A DNA stretch of 64,000 nucleotides, taken from NCBI RefSeq assembly GCF_000299415.1, contig NZ_AMPG01000002.1, positions 62,001 to 126,000 on the forward strand. Direction: 5' to 3'. The notes beneath the pieces are model-generated. The model was given only the letters and a program-made list of their open reading frames with translations. It did not search any database and had not been told where the DNA came from. Of this stretch, positions 34,572-43,204 are shown piece by piece. The stretch is from Candidatus Microthrix parvicella Bio17-1. GTDB taxonomy: Bacteria > Actinomycetota > Acidimicrobiia > Acidimicrobiales > Microtrichaceae. Position 1 is the first letter of the stretch, and every line of letters begins with the position of its first letter. The translations under genes and the position numbers were made by a program.

Positions 34572-36113
34572 GTGATCACGGCCAACGGCGCTCGACCCAC
34601 TCGGCTGCCGACCACCATGGTGCTGCTTGCTGCGCTCCTCTTTGGCGGCTGCTCCACCGGTCTGGGAGGCGACGCGGCAGGCGGACGCAGCGACGGCGGT
34701 TCGGGTGAGGCATCCGGCACGACGGTGCTGTCGCCGAGACCCTCCGGCCCCACCACCACGGTGTTGGTCGAGGACGACCCGCTCGGCGGCTACGCCCCCG
34801 AACCTCTGTCCTGGAGCGACTGCGGCCAACTCCAGTGCGCCACCCTTGTGGTGCCGCTTGACTGGAGCAAACCGGAGGGCGACACCCTCAACCTGGCCGT
34901 TTCCCGTCGACCATCAAGCGGCAGATCACAGGGTTCGGTGTTGGTCAACCCCGGTGGGCCGGGCGGCTCCGGGGTGGAGACGGTGGAGTGGGTGTTTCAG
35001 GAGCCGGCATTTGACGAACTGAACGATCGGTTCGATGTTGTTGGATGGGACCCCCGCGGCACCAACTCCAGCGACTCGGTCAGCTGCGACGATTCGGTCG
35101 ACGACTTCCGGGCACTCGACCCCTCACCCGACGACGCTGCCGAAACCAAGGCGCTCAACGACACCGCCCAACAGATCACCAACGATTGCGAGACGTCGTC
35201 GGCCGACCTGCTGCCTCATGTCTCCACCAGCGACTCGGTGAAGGACATGGATGCGCTCCGGCGAGCGCTCGGTGAAAACCAGATGACGTACTACGGCTTC
35301 AGCTACGGCACCGCGTTGGGATCGTTCTACGCCGACGAGTTCCCGGATCGGGTCCGAGCGATCGTGCTCGATGGCGTGGTCGACCCCGACGCCGATCTGG
35401 AAGAGTTCCTCACCGCCCAAACCCAGGGTTTCGAGGACGCGTTGGACGCCATCTTTGCATCGTGTGGATCGTCATGCCCCAAAGGCGGCACAGCCAAGTT
35501 GTACGACAGGTTGGCCAAGCGGGTGGAGTCCGAACCGATCGGGTCGGGTGACCTCACCCTGGGCCCGGCCGAACTGGCCACCGCCGCCATCTCCGCCACC
35601 TACTCGCCCGACGAGGGCCCGGCATTTGCAGAGGCCCTGACCGAGGCCGAAGACGGCGACCCGAGTGCGCTGTTGAACCTGGCCGACCGCTATTACGGAG
35701 GCGCTGAGTACACCCCGTACCTGGCGATCGAGTGCATCGACCAGGCTCACCCGGACGGCGACAAGGAGTGGGCCGAGTTCGTCGCCCGACTCGAGAAGGC
35801 CTCCCCCCGTCTTGGGGGCAGCATCGGCAACGAACTGCTGCCGTGCGCCAACTGGCCCGTGAAGCCGGTGGAACCCCGACCCTTTCCCAAGGCCGTCGCA
35901 TCAAACCCGATCCTGGTGGTGGGCAACACCGGGGACGCAGCCACGCCGTTTGCCCAAGCCGAGGCGATGGCGCAGAACCTGGACAACGCGGTGCTTCTCA
36001 CCCATGAGGGCACCGGACACACCAGTTACGGCAACCCCTGCGTGGACGAAATCACCGCTGCATACCTGGTTCACCTCGACGTGCCCGAGGACGGCACCGT
36101 CTGCCGCGACTGA
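34572..36113 (+). CDS. Secreted alpha/beta hydrolase, tripeptidyl aminopeptidase-like lipoprotein
   Basis: Serine peptidase-like enzyme of 513 residues. A hydrophobic signal ends in the lipobox LLFGGC (Cys near residue 27), followed by a Gly/Ser/Thr-rich linker. The oxyanion block is VNPGGPGGSGVETV, the nucleophile elbow YGFSYGTALG, and the C-terminal TAP-like domain holds GNTGDAATPFAQA (Asp) and HEGTGHTSYGN (His). This is the layout of Streptomyces tripeptidyl aminopeptidases SlpD/SlpE. Start GTG 34572 or ATG 34617, the latter giving a shorter signal. Predicted to release N-terminal peptides outside the cell. Confidence 0.83.
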   Translation: MITANGARPTRLPTTMVLLAALLFGGCSTGLGGDAAGGRSDGGSGEASGTTVLSPRPSGPTTTVLVEDDPLGGYAPEPLSWSDCGQLQCATLVVPLDWSKPEGDTLNLAVSRRPSSGRSQGSVLVNPGGPGGSGVETVEWVFQEPAFDELNDRFDVVGWDPRGTNSSDSVSCDDSVDDFRALDPSPDDAAETKALNDTAQQITNDCETSSADLLPHVSTSDSVKDMDALRRALGENQMTYYGFSYGTALGSFYADEFPDRVRAIVLDGVVDPDADLEEFLTAQTQGFEDALDAIFASCGSSCPKGGTAKLYDRLAKRVESEPIGSGDLTLGPAELATAAISATYSPDEGPAFAEALTEAEDGDPSALLNLADRYYGGAEYTPYLAIECIDQAHPDGDKEWAEFVARLEKASPRLGGSIGNELLPCANWPVKPVEPRPFPKAVASNPILVVGNTGDAATPFAQAEAMAQNLDNAVLLTHEGTGHTSYGNPCVDEITAAYLVHLDVPEDGTVCRD

Positions 36114-36210
36114 GGGCTCGACCTACGCCGGGGTCGCCTCTCTTCGGCACGGAGCCCCTGCTCACCTAGGCTCGATCGCTCAACCGTCGCACCAGGGGGA
36201 CCGCGTGCCC

Positions 36211-37884
36211 ATGCCCAGCTTGCAGACCAACATCGCCGAGGTGTTCGAGTCGTTGGCCACTGCCATACCCGACCGAGAGTGCATCGTGTTTCGGGACCTC
36301 CGCCTCACCTACGCCCAGGTGCAGGATCGCTGCCATCAGTTGGCAAACGTCCTGACCGATGCAGGTTTGGGCGTCCAGACCGAACGTGGCGAACTGGCCA
36401 GCCACGAAATCGGCCAGGATGCCCTGGCGCTGTACCTCCACAACGGCAACGAATACCTGGAGGGCATGATCGGCGCCTACATGGCCCGCACCGCCCCCTT
36501 CAACGTCAACTACCGCTACGTGGCCGAGGAGTTGCTGTACCTGCTGAGGGACAGCGGCGCCCGGGCCATCATCTACCACTCGGCGTTCGCCCCCACACTG
36601 GCAGCGGTATTGCCGCAGCTCCCCCATCTGACGGTGCTGTTGCAGGTGGACGACGACTCGGGCAACGCGCTGTTGGACGGTGCCCGTTGGTATGAGGCGG
36701 CTTTGGCAGACGCATCGACCGACCTCGACCCGGCGCTTCGCGCCTCGTGGTCGCCGGACGACCTCTACATCCTCTACACCGGTGGCACCACCGGCATGCC
36801 CAAGGGCGTGATGTGGCGCCAGGCCGACATTTACGTCTCCTCGCTTGGCGGCAGGCCCTTCGGCGCACCCGAGGAATGGGAATCGGTTGACGCCCTCGTG
36901 GCGGCCGCAGCAGCCGCCAACCCCACCAAGACGGTGCCCGCACCGCCGTTCATGCACGGCGCGGCACACTGGGCGGCATTCACCGCCTTCTCCAATGGGG
37001 GAACCGTGGTGGTGACCGACGTGGTCGACCGCTTCGATGCGCCCTCGGTGGTCGACCTGCTCGCACGGGAGCAGGCCAACGTGCTGCTGCTGGTGGGCGA
37101 CGCGTTTGCCCGCCCCCTGCTGGACGCCGTCGATGCCTCGGCTGCGAGCGGCAAACCCGCCGACCTGAGCGCGTTGTTCGTCCTCACATCCGGTGGTGCC
37201 ATCCTGTCGGCGCCCATCAAGGAGCGTCTGTTGGAGTCGCTCCCAAACATCATGTTGATCGATGGGCTGGGAAGCTCCGAGACGGGCACCCAGGCCGGAC
37301 AGGTTTCGAGCGCCGGCGGCGATGTTTCCACCGGGCGCTTCTCGCCCCACCCCGGCATGGTCGTGCTCAACGAGGACCTCACCCGGGTCCTCGAACCCGG
37401 CGACGACGAGATGGGATGGCTGGGACAGCGAAACCGAGTGCCGCTGGGCTATCTGGGCGACGAGGCCAAGACCGCCCGCACGTTCCCCGAACTGGACGGC
37501 GTCCGCTATGCGGTGCCGGGGGATCGCAGCCGCATCCTGGCCGACGGAACGCTCGAGCTGTACGGCCGCGATTCGGTGACGATCAACTCCGGCGGCGAGA
37601 AGATCTTCGCCGAGGAGGTGGAGCAGGCCATCTCCGCCCATCCGGGGGTCATCGACGTGGTGGTGTGCGGGCGACCCTCGGAGCGCTGGGGCAACGAGGT
37701 GGTCGCCATCGTCAAGCTGACCGAGGGCGCGTCGGCCACCGAGGACGAGTTGCTCACCGAGGCCGCCAAGCACGTGGCCCGATACAAGTTGCCCAAGGCG
37801 ATCGTTTGGAGAGACGAGATCGTGCGCTCCCCCGCCGGCAAGGCCGACTACCGCTGGGCCAAAGCGCAGGCGACCGAGGGCTGA
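36211..37884 (+). CDS. Acyl-CoA synthetase (AMP-forming)
   Basis: Adenylate-forming enzyme of 557 residues that activates a carboxylic acid with ATP and CoA. P-loop ILYTGGTTGMPKGVMW, then GLGSSETGTQAGQ, the hinge aspartate region LELYGRDSVTINSGGEKIFAEEVE, and the catalytic lysine near the end in SPAGKADYRWAK. ATG 36211 has AGGGGGA about 10 bp upstream; GTG 36205 is an alternative. The last codons and stop fall in the first copy of a 21-bp tandem repeat. Substrate is likely a fatty or aryl acid but not defined. Confidence 0.88.
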   Translation: MPSLQTNIAEVFESLATAIPDRECIVFRDLRLTYAQVQDRCHQLANVLTDAGLGVQTERGELASHEIGQDALALYLHNGNEYLEGMIGAYMARTAPFNVNYRYVAEELLYLLRDSGARAIIYHSAFAPTLAAVLPQLPHLTVLLQVDDDSGNALLDGARWYEAALADASTDLDPALRASWSPDDLYILYTGGTTGMPKGVMWRQADIYVSSLGGRPFGAPEEWESVDALVAAAAAANPTKTVPAPPFMHGAAHWAAFTAFSNGGTVVVTDVVDRFDAPSVVDLLAREQANVLLLVGDAFARPLLDAVDASAASGKPADLSALFVLTSGGAILSAPIKERLLESLPNIMLIDGLGSSETGTQAGQVSSAGGDVSTGRFSPHPGMVVLNEDLTRVLEPGDDEMGWLGQRNRVPLGYLGDEAKTARTFPELDGVRYAVPGDRSRILADGTLELYGRDSVTINSGGEKIFAEEVEQAISAHPGVIDVVVCGRPSERWGNEVVAIVKLTEGASATEDELLTEAAKHVARYKLPKAIVWRDEIVRSPAGKADYRWAKAQATEG

Positions 37885-37946
37885 GCGCAGGCGACCGAGG
37901 GCTGAGCGCAGGCGACCGAGGGCTGAGCGCAGGCCACCCAAGCTGA
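37864..37946. repeat. Tandem 21-bp repeat carrying the stop codon
   Basis: Three perfect copies of GCGCAGGCGACCGAGGGCTGA (37864-37884, 37885-37905, 37906-37926) and a fourth degenerate copy to 37946. Each unit is seven codons and encodes AQATEG plus a stop in the synthetase frame; the first copy is the native C-terminus. Confidence 0.95.
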
Positions 37947-37997
37947 GACGCAAGGGCCGATACGCTCACCGCACAGGTCAACCAGGAGATGAACTCG

Positions 37998-39698
37998 ATG
38001 ATCAATCCAGCGACGTGGCGCCGGACAGACGCTCCCCGTGGTGTCCGGCGCTTTGCCCTGGTCGGACCGGCCCTCGCCTTGCTGGCCTTGTTCGGGCAAT
38101 CCGCTTCGGCAGCCGTCTGCGATACGACCGACGCGCCGCAACGAACCGGACCGGCCGTGCCGGCCCCCCGGGCCGAGGGTGCGGTCACCATCTTTCAGGG
38201 GGACACCGACGGGGTCGACACCTACCGCATTCCCGGCGCCGCCACCACGCCGACGGGCGCCATCGTGGTGGCGGCCGAGCAGCGGACGCTCTCCCCGCTG
38301 GACAGCGACCCGCACTCCCTCGTGTCGCGCCGGTCGACCGATGGCGGCCGAACCTGGGGTGCGAAGGCCGAGGTGGCGCCCGTGCTCACCGAAGGTGTCG
38401 GCTGCATCCCCTCCGACCCGGTGCTGTTGGCGCCCGCCACCGGTCCGACCGCCGGCGAGGTGCTGATCATCCACCACTGCCGGGAGGGCAGCGGCCTGAG
38501 GATCAGCCGCTCCAGCGACGACGGCGCAAGCTGGAGCCCGCCCGAACCGTTGGGTCTCGGCACCACTCCGCAGGTGCCGCAGTCGGTCATCGACCGGTTC
38601 CGGCCCGGACCCGGCCACGGCGTCGAACTCACCGTCGGCCCTTCGGCCGGACGCCTGGTGGCGGCTGCGGACACGTCGGCCGACGGCAAGGCGACGCTGG
38701 TGCTCGTCGTGTCCGACGACGGCGGCCGGTCCTGGCGGATCGGGGCCACCCTGATCTCCGATCCGGACTCCGGGCCGATCCCCGACGAGACCGCGATCGC
38801 CGAGCTGGCCGACGGCACGCTCGTGCTGTCATCGAGAAACGCGTCGAGCAAGGCCTCCGGCCGCATCTTCGCCCGGTCGAGCGACGGTGGTGCCTCCTTC
38901 GACCGGTGGCCATCCGGGCAGGCGCTCGAAGTCGACCCGTCCGTGACCGTGCCGGTCGTGCAGGGGTCGCTGCTGACCACCCCCGATGGCGACCGGGCCG
39001 TCTTCGCCTCGCCCTCGGATCCCACGTATCGACGCGGCCTGGCACTGTGGACCTCCACGACGGGCGCCGACTGGGCTCCCGGACCGCTGATCGTGCCCGG
39101 ACCGGCCGCCTACAGCGACCTGGTGGCGGTCGACGATGACACCCTGGGTCTCGTCGTGGAGACGGGCGACCGAAACCCGTACGAGCGGATCGACTTCGTC
39201 CCGGTGCCCACCTCCCGTCTCGACGAGCCGCGCACCCCGCTGCCCAACGATTTTGACGTGGCCGGTGCGGTCGCCGGTCGGCTGGTGGTGGACGGCAAGC
39301 GGTTCTCCATCACGCGGTTCTGCCTGTTCTCCGACCGCGTCGAGCTCGATGGCGGCTACCTGACCGCAGACATCTCGGGTGGACTGGATGCGGTCAAGGT
39401 GCGGCTGCACCTGGACGACCGAGGCGATGGTCGACCACTGGACCTGGAGGGCACGGTCGCCCTGGACCTCACATCCGGCATCAGCTACCGGGGTACCCAG
39501 ACCGACGACGAGGGGGTCGCCCACGAGCTCGACCTGGTGATGGTGAACTTCGAGCCCTGCGTCGAGCCTCCACCTGGCGAAACCGGCGTGTGCGACAACC
39601 CGACATCCGGCACCGACGGGGCCGACTCGTTGGCCGACGATCCGGCGGCCGGCCCCAGCGGCGCCGCCGAACCGCTGGCACCGCGTTTCACCGGCTGA
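37998..39698 (+). CDS. Secreted sialidase (exo-alpha-sialidase-like, BNR repeats)
   Basis: A protein of 566 residues with an N-terminal signal (RFALVGPALALLALFGQSASA). It has the arginine motif TYRIPGAATT of sialidases and at least four Asp-box repeats: STDGGRTWG, SSDDGASWS, SDDGGRSWR and SSDGGASFD, as expected for a six-bladed propeller. A beta-rich domain of about 130 residues with four Cys and a Pro/Ser/Asp-rich tail follows the propeller. ATG 37998 is chosen because AGGAG at 37984-37988 has the right spacing; ATG 37989 is too close. It would act on terminal sialic acids or similar sugars outside the cell. Confidence 0.82.
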   Translation: MINPATWRRTDAPRGVRRFALVGPALALLALFGQSASAAVCDTTDAPQRTGPAVPAPRAEGAVTIFQGDTDGVDTYRIPGAATTPTGAIVVAAEQRTLSPLDSDPHSLVSRRSTDGGRTWGAKAEVAPVLTEGVGCIPSDPVLLAPATGPTAGEVLIIHHCREGSGLRISRSSDDGASWSPPEPLGLGTTPQVPQSVIDRFRPGPGHGVELTVGPSAGRLVAAADTSADGKATLVLVVSDDGGRSWRIGATLISDPDSGPIPDETAIAELADGTLVLSSRNASSKASGRIFARSSDGGASFDRWPSGQALEVDPSVTVPVVQGSLLTTPDGDRAVFASPSDPTYRRGLALWTSTTGADWAPGPLIVPGPAAYSDLVAVDDDTLGLVVETGDRNPYERIDFVPVPTSRLDEPRTPLPNDFDVAGAVAGRLVVDGKRFSITRFCLFSDRVELDGGYLTADISGGLDAVKVRLHLDDRGDGRPLDLEGTVALDLTSGISYRGTQTDDEGVAHELDLVMVNFEPCVEPPPGETGVCDNPTSGTDGADSLADDPAAGPSGAAEPLAPRFTG

Positions 39699-39778
39699 AC
39701 CGACCGGCCGGGCTTCGCCGGCGGACGGTCGCCACCCTCGCCTTCGGCAGTGTCCACACCACCCCGTAGCCTTCGCCC

Positions 39779-40528
39779 ATGGCAACCCAGCGCGCAGCCG
39801 CCACCCGGCACGACTCCTCCGAGCTGATCCCCCGAAGCGATCAGCCCCTTCCCACCGGGCCCGACAAGGTGGTGGCGGTCAGGGCGATGTTTGACACCAT
39901 CGCCCCCAACTACGACAAGGTGAACCGCATCATGACCGGGCGCCTCGATGTGCGCTGGCGGCGAACCACCGTCGATGCGCTGGGGTTGGCGCCCACCTCG
40001 TTGATCGCCGACCTGGCCGCGGGTACCGGCGACCTGGTGTACGAACTGGAACGTCACGGCATGTCGGCCGTCGGGGTGGACCTTTCCATGGGCATGCTGT
40101 CGGCGGCGCCGCGGCCGTTTCCCCGGGCGCAGGGCGACGCCCTGGCCCTACCGTTTCCCGACGGCTCGCTGGACGGGGTCACCTGCGGGTTCGCGCTGCG
40201 CAACTTCGAGTCGCTGCCGCCATTTTTTGAGGAACTGGCCCGGGTGCTGCGACCCGGCGGCCGCATCGGTCTGCTCGAAGTGGGCCAACCATCCAACCCG
40301 GTGTTGAAGTTTGGCTACGAGCAGTACTTCGGCCGGGTGGTGCCCCGAATCGGCGCCATGTTCTCCGACGCCCGCGCCTACGCCTACCTGCCCCGCTCGG
40401 TTGAGTACCTCCCGGAGCCCGACGAAACGTTGAGCCTCATCGGTGCTGCCGGATTCGACCGCGGCCATCACCGTCAACTGTCCGGCGGCATCGCTCAGCT
40501 GTTCACCGCCACCCGCCACCGTGGCTGA
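39779..40528 (+). CDS. menG: Demethylmenaquinone methyltransferase
   Basis: SAM-dependent C-methyltransferase of the UbiE/MenG family, 249 residues, final step of menaquinone formation. Motifs: MFDTIAPNYDKVNRIMTGRLDVRWRR at the beginning, SAM motif LIADLAAGTGDLVYELE, and GFALRNFESLPPFFEELARVLRPGGR. A short proline-rich leader precedes the domain. The isochorismate synthase start overlaps its end by 8 bp, coupling the first and last steps of the pathway. Confidence 0.92.
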   Translation: MATQRAAATRHDSSELIPRSDQPLPTGPDKVVAVRAMFDTIAPNYDKVNRIMTGRLDVRWRRTTVDALGLAPTSLIADLAAGTGDLVYELERHGMSAVGVDLSMGMLSAAPRPFPRAQGDALALPFPDGSLDGVTCGFALRNFESLPPFFEELARVLRPGGRIGLLEVGQPSNPVLKFGYEQYFGRVVPRIGAMFSDARAYAYLPRSVEYLPEPDETLSLIGAAGFDRGHHRQLSGGIAQLFTATRHRG

Positions 40529-41837
40529 CGGTCGCACCGAGGCCGACGAACTGCACGCCGTCACGACGCGGGCGGGCACCGGCGACGACCCCCTCGATCA
40601 TCTTGCCGCTGGGGCGATGGCGTTTCGGTCCCCCAACCGCACGCTGGTGGCGCACGGGGTTGCCCGCAGGGTCGAACTGGGCCGGACCGGCGGTTGGGCC
40701 AACGACGTGGCCGCGATCAGCGAGGCTTTGGCCGCCATTGACCGCGAGGGGCGTGACGGCGAGCCGGCGTCTGGCCCGGTGGCCTTCTGTGCCCTCCCCT
40801 TCGACCGCCGTCGGACCGCCGCCGTCACCATCCCCCGACTCGTCCGTGGGCGAGACGTGCACGGGTCGTCCTGGGTCACCACGATCTCTCCGGCCAATCC
40901 CGCCGCCGGAACGACGCCTTCCCCGCCGTTCCCATCTGGCCGGTCCACGAACCACCTGGCGACCGACCCGACAGGGTCCGAGTTGGGCGGAGACACCGCG
41001 GCGATCAGCGGGCCGCCCCCCGAGTTGCGCCTGCGCGCATCGATCGGCGACGCAGAATGGATGGCCAAGGTTGACGAGCTGACCCGCCGCATGGCCGCCG
41101 GCCAACTTGAAAAGGCGGTGCTGTTCCGCGAGCTGCGACTCACGTCGGAGGCTCCGCTCGATCCGATCGCGCTGTATCGCCGCCTCCTCCCCACTGCGCC
41201 GGCCGGGTATGTGTTCTGTCTGGACGGCTTCGTCGGGGCCAGCCCCGAACTGCTGGTCAGCCGCATCGACGACACCGTGCGGGCCGAACCGATGGCAGGC
41301 ACGCTGCCCCGCTCAGGCGACCCACAAACCGACCTGAGACGCGCCGGTGAACTGCTGCGCTCCGAAAAGCTGCGGCACGAGCATGCCGTCACCATCGAAC
41401 GTGCCCACGATGCACTGCTGGGTTGGTGCAGTTACCTGGACGCCCAACCGGAACCACAGGTGGTAGAGGCAGGAGCGGTCCTCCATCTGGCCACACTGGT
41501 GGAGGGGCGGCTCAGCCACCCGGCCCCGACGGTGCTGGACCTGGTGGCTGCGCTGCATCCCACCCCCGCCGTGGGTGGCTGGCCAATCGCCGAGGCGCTG
41601 GAACTCATCGACGAGTTGGAGGGCCTGGACCGCGACCGGGTGGGCGGAGCGGTGGGCTGGGTTGACGCCGACGGGAACGGCGAGTTTGCCGTCGCCATTC
41701 GCTCGGCACTCCTCGACGGCACCACGGCCCGGCTGCTGGCCGGAGTTGGCATCGTGGCCGACAGCGACCCTGAGGCGGAGTTGGAGGAGACACGGGCCAA
41801 GTTCGCCGCAGTGTTGCCCCACCTCATCCGCCCGTAA
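40521..41837 (+). CDS. menF: Isochorismate synthase
   Basis: Chorismate-binding enzyme of 438 residues that converts chorismate to isochorismate, the first committed step to menaquinone. The C-terminal catalytic domain shows MAAGQLEKAVLFRELRL with the general-base lysine, ASPELLVSR, AEPMAGTLPRSGD, SEKLRHEHAVTIE and GVGIVADSDPEAELEETRAKF. GTG 40521 overlaps menG by 8 bp; upstream extension of the frame lies wholly within menG. A role in siderophore or salicylate formation is possible for this family but the menG/menD setting favours menaquinone. Confidence 0.9.
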   Translation: MADGRTEADELHAVTTRAGTGDDPLDHLAAGAMAFRSPNRTLVAHGVARRVELGRTGGWANDVAAISEALAAIDREGRDGEPASGPVAFCALPFDRRRTAAVTIPRLVRGRDVHGSSWVTTISPANPAAGTTPSPPFPSGRSTNHLATDPTGSELGGDTAAISGPPPELRLRASIGDAEWMAKVDELTRRMAAGQLEKAVLFRELRLTSEAPLDPIALYRRLLPTAPAGYVFCLDGFVGASPELLVSRIDDTVRAEPMAGTLPRSGDPQTDLRRAGELLRSEKLRHEHAVTIERAHDALLGWCSYLDAQPEPQVVEAGAVLHLATLVEGRLSHPAPTVLDLVAALHPTPAVGGWPIAEALELIDELEGLDRDRVGGAVGWVDADGNGEFAVAIRSALLDGTTARLLAGVGIVADSDPEAELEETRAKFAAVLPHLIRP

Positions 41838-41847
41838 GGCCCGGTCA

Positions 41848-42030
41848 CTACTCCTTGGTGGCCACCGCGTTGGGGGTCACGTTCATCTTGGGCTCATAAT
41901 CGGCCAGCTCCACAGTGCGACCCTCGCCGGAGTGCGCCGACCGCAACTCGGAGCGACAGCTGCCACATGGGCCGTAGAACTCCTCGTCCACCTCCACGTC
42001 GCAGCGGGGGCATCGAAAGCCGTCGATCAT
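41848..42030 (-). CDS. Small zinc-ribbon protein
   Basis: A 60-residue protein starting MIDGFRCPRCDVEVDEEFYG with two CxxC knuckles (CPRC and CGSC), the pattern of a zinc ribbon. Its ATG overlaps the stop of the upstream alpha/beta hydrolase (ATGA at 42027-42030), which supports it as real. The C-terminal half is polar. No specific family named; possibly a small regulator or accessory protein. Confidence 0.7.
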   Translation of the reverse strand: MIDGFRCPRCDVEVDEEFYGPCGSCRSELRSAHSGEGRTVELADYEPKMNVTPNAVATKE

Positions 42031-43046
42031 GACGCCTCGCTGGTTGGAACCGTTGGGTGGTCGACGGTCCCCCCGGCCGGACGTCGATCGGTGATCATGC
42101 CGTCGGCGTCGCGCCGCTGGTGGCCGGTCACCTGATCGGCACCGTCCCAGACGCCGCGGATGGTCTCCAACACGTCGGTCACCTCGGAAAACCCTCCGAA
42201 GTGGCCCTTGCCCGGCATGAGCATCAGACGGGAGTTGGGCACCGACTTGGCCAGGCGTCGGCCATGTACCAGCGGCACGATGTGGTCGGCATCGCCATGC
42301 CAGATCAGCACAGGGCCTTCGATGTTGCCCGGATCGAAACCCCAGGGGCGACCAAACAGCGTCAGGTCGTGAAAGGGGGCCCGCAGCGGACCGGTCTGGG
42401 TGATGTCGTGGAGGAACATCGCCATCACGTCGGGGCGCATCATCACCTCGAGGTCGGCTCGGCCGTTGAACTTGGCATAGGCGGTGTAGACCGCCGGGCT
42501 GTACTCGGCCACGCCCTCCAAACCAACCGACAACATGGCACCCACCGTGCGCCGCAGCGGGCTGAGCAGTGCCTGGGCCACGGTGGTCAGCTGGGTGTAG
42601 CTGAACACGGCGCCCCGCCCGATGCTGGGTGCCAGCCCGCCCAGCACCGCCGAGGTGACCACCCGGTCGGGCAACTCGTGGGCCACCGCCAGCGTGTAGG
42701 GGCCGCCGCCCGACAGCCCGGCGACGGCGAAGCGATCCAGACCCAGCCGGTCGGCGGCCGCGTCGATGTCGGCGGCGAAACCCTTGAGGGACCGGTAGCC
42801 GTGGTTGGTGGAGTTGCCCGTGCCCGGCCGCTCGACCGTGATCACCCGAAGCCCGTTTGATCGGCCGGTGGGGTTGACCCCGACCGGAACCTGATAGCGG
42901 CCGCCCGGGGTGCCGTGAAACCACAGCACCGGATCACCGTCGGGATCGCCGTACGAGGCCCAGCCAAGCCGACGCCCATCGGGCAACTTCACCGTGCCCT
43001 CGTCGTGGTGCGGGTCGGGTTGCGGTTCAAGCATGGATTCCGGCAT
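42027..43046 (-). CDS. Alpha/beta hydrolase
   Basis: Cytoplasmic hydrolase of 339 residues. Oxyanion block LWFHGTPGGRYQVP, nucleophile elbow VAGLSGGGPYTLAVAHEL, aspartate in LIWHGDADHIVPLVHGRRL, and histidine in MPGKGHFGGFSEV. ATG 43046 is supported by GGGGAGGA a few bases upstream; 42 codons of upstream frame are dropped. An extension of about 30 residues follows the fold. It resembles non-haem haloperoxidase/epoxide-hydrolase-like family members; substrate unknown. Followed by the zinc-ribbon gene in one operon. Confidence 0.8.
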   Translation of the reverse strand: MPESMLEPQPDPHHDEGTVKLPDGRRLGWASYGDPDGDPVLWFHGTPGGRYQVPVGVNPTGRSNGLRVITVERPGTGNSTNHGYRSLKGFAADIDAAADRLGLDRFAVAGLSGGGPYTLAVAHELPDRVVTSAVLGGLAPSIGRGAVFSYTQLTTVAQALLSPLRRTVGAMLSVGLEGVAEYSPAVYTAYAKFNGRADLEVMMRPDVMAMFLHDITQTGPLRAPFHDLTLFGRPWGFDPGNIEGPVLIWHGDADHIVPLVHGRRLAKSVPNSRLMLMPGKGHFGGFSEVTDVLETIRGVWDGADQVTGHQRRDADGMITDRRPAGGTVDHPTVPTSEAS

Positions 43047-43204
43047 TGGTTCCTCCCCTGCACTCCCAACCACGGAAGCGGCTTTCGCTGACTGGTTCCA
43101 TCGTAGAAGCGTCCGGGCAATCATCCACAACGCCCGCTGACTTGGTCGCTGTCGCAGGCTCGGGCCTGGCACGACGACGCGGAACTCCGCAGCGCCGATA
43201 CGGG

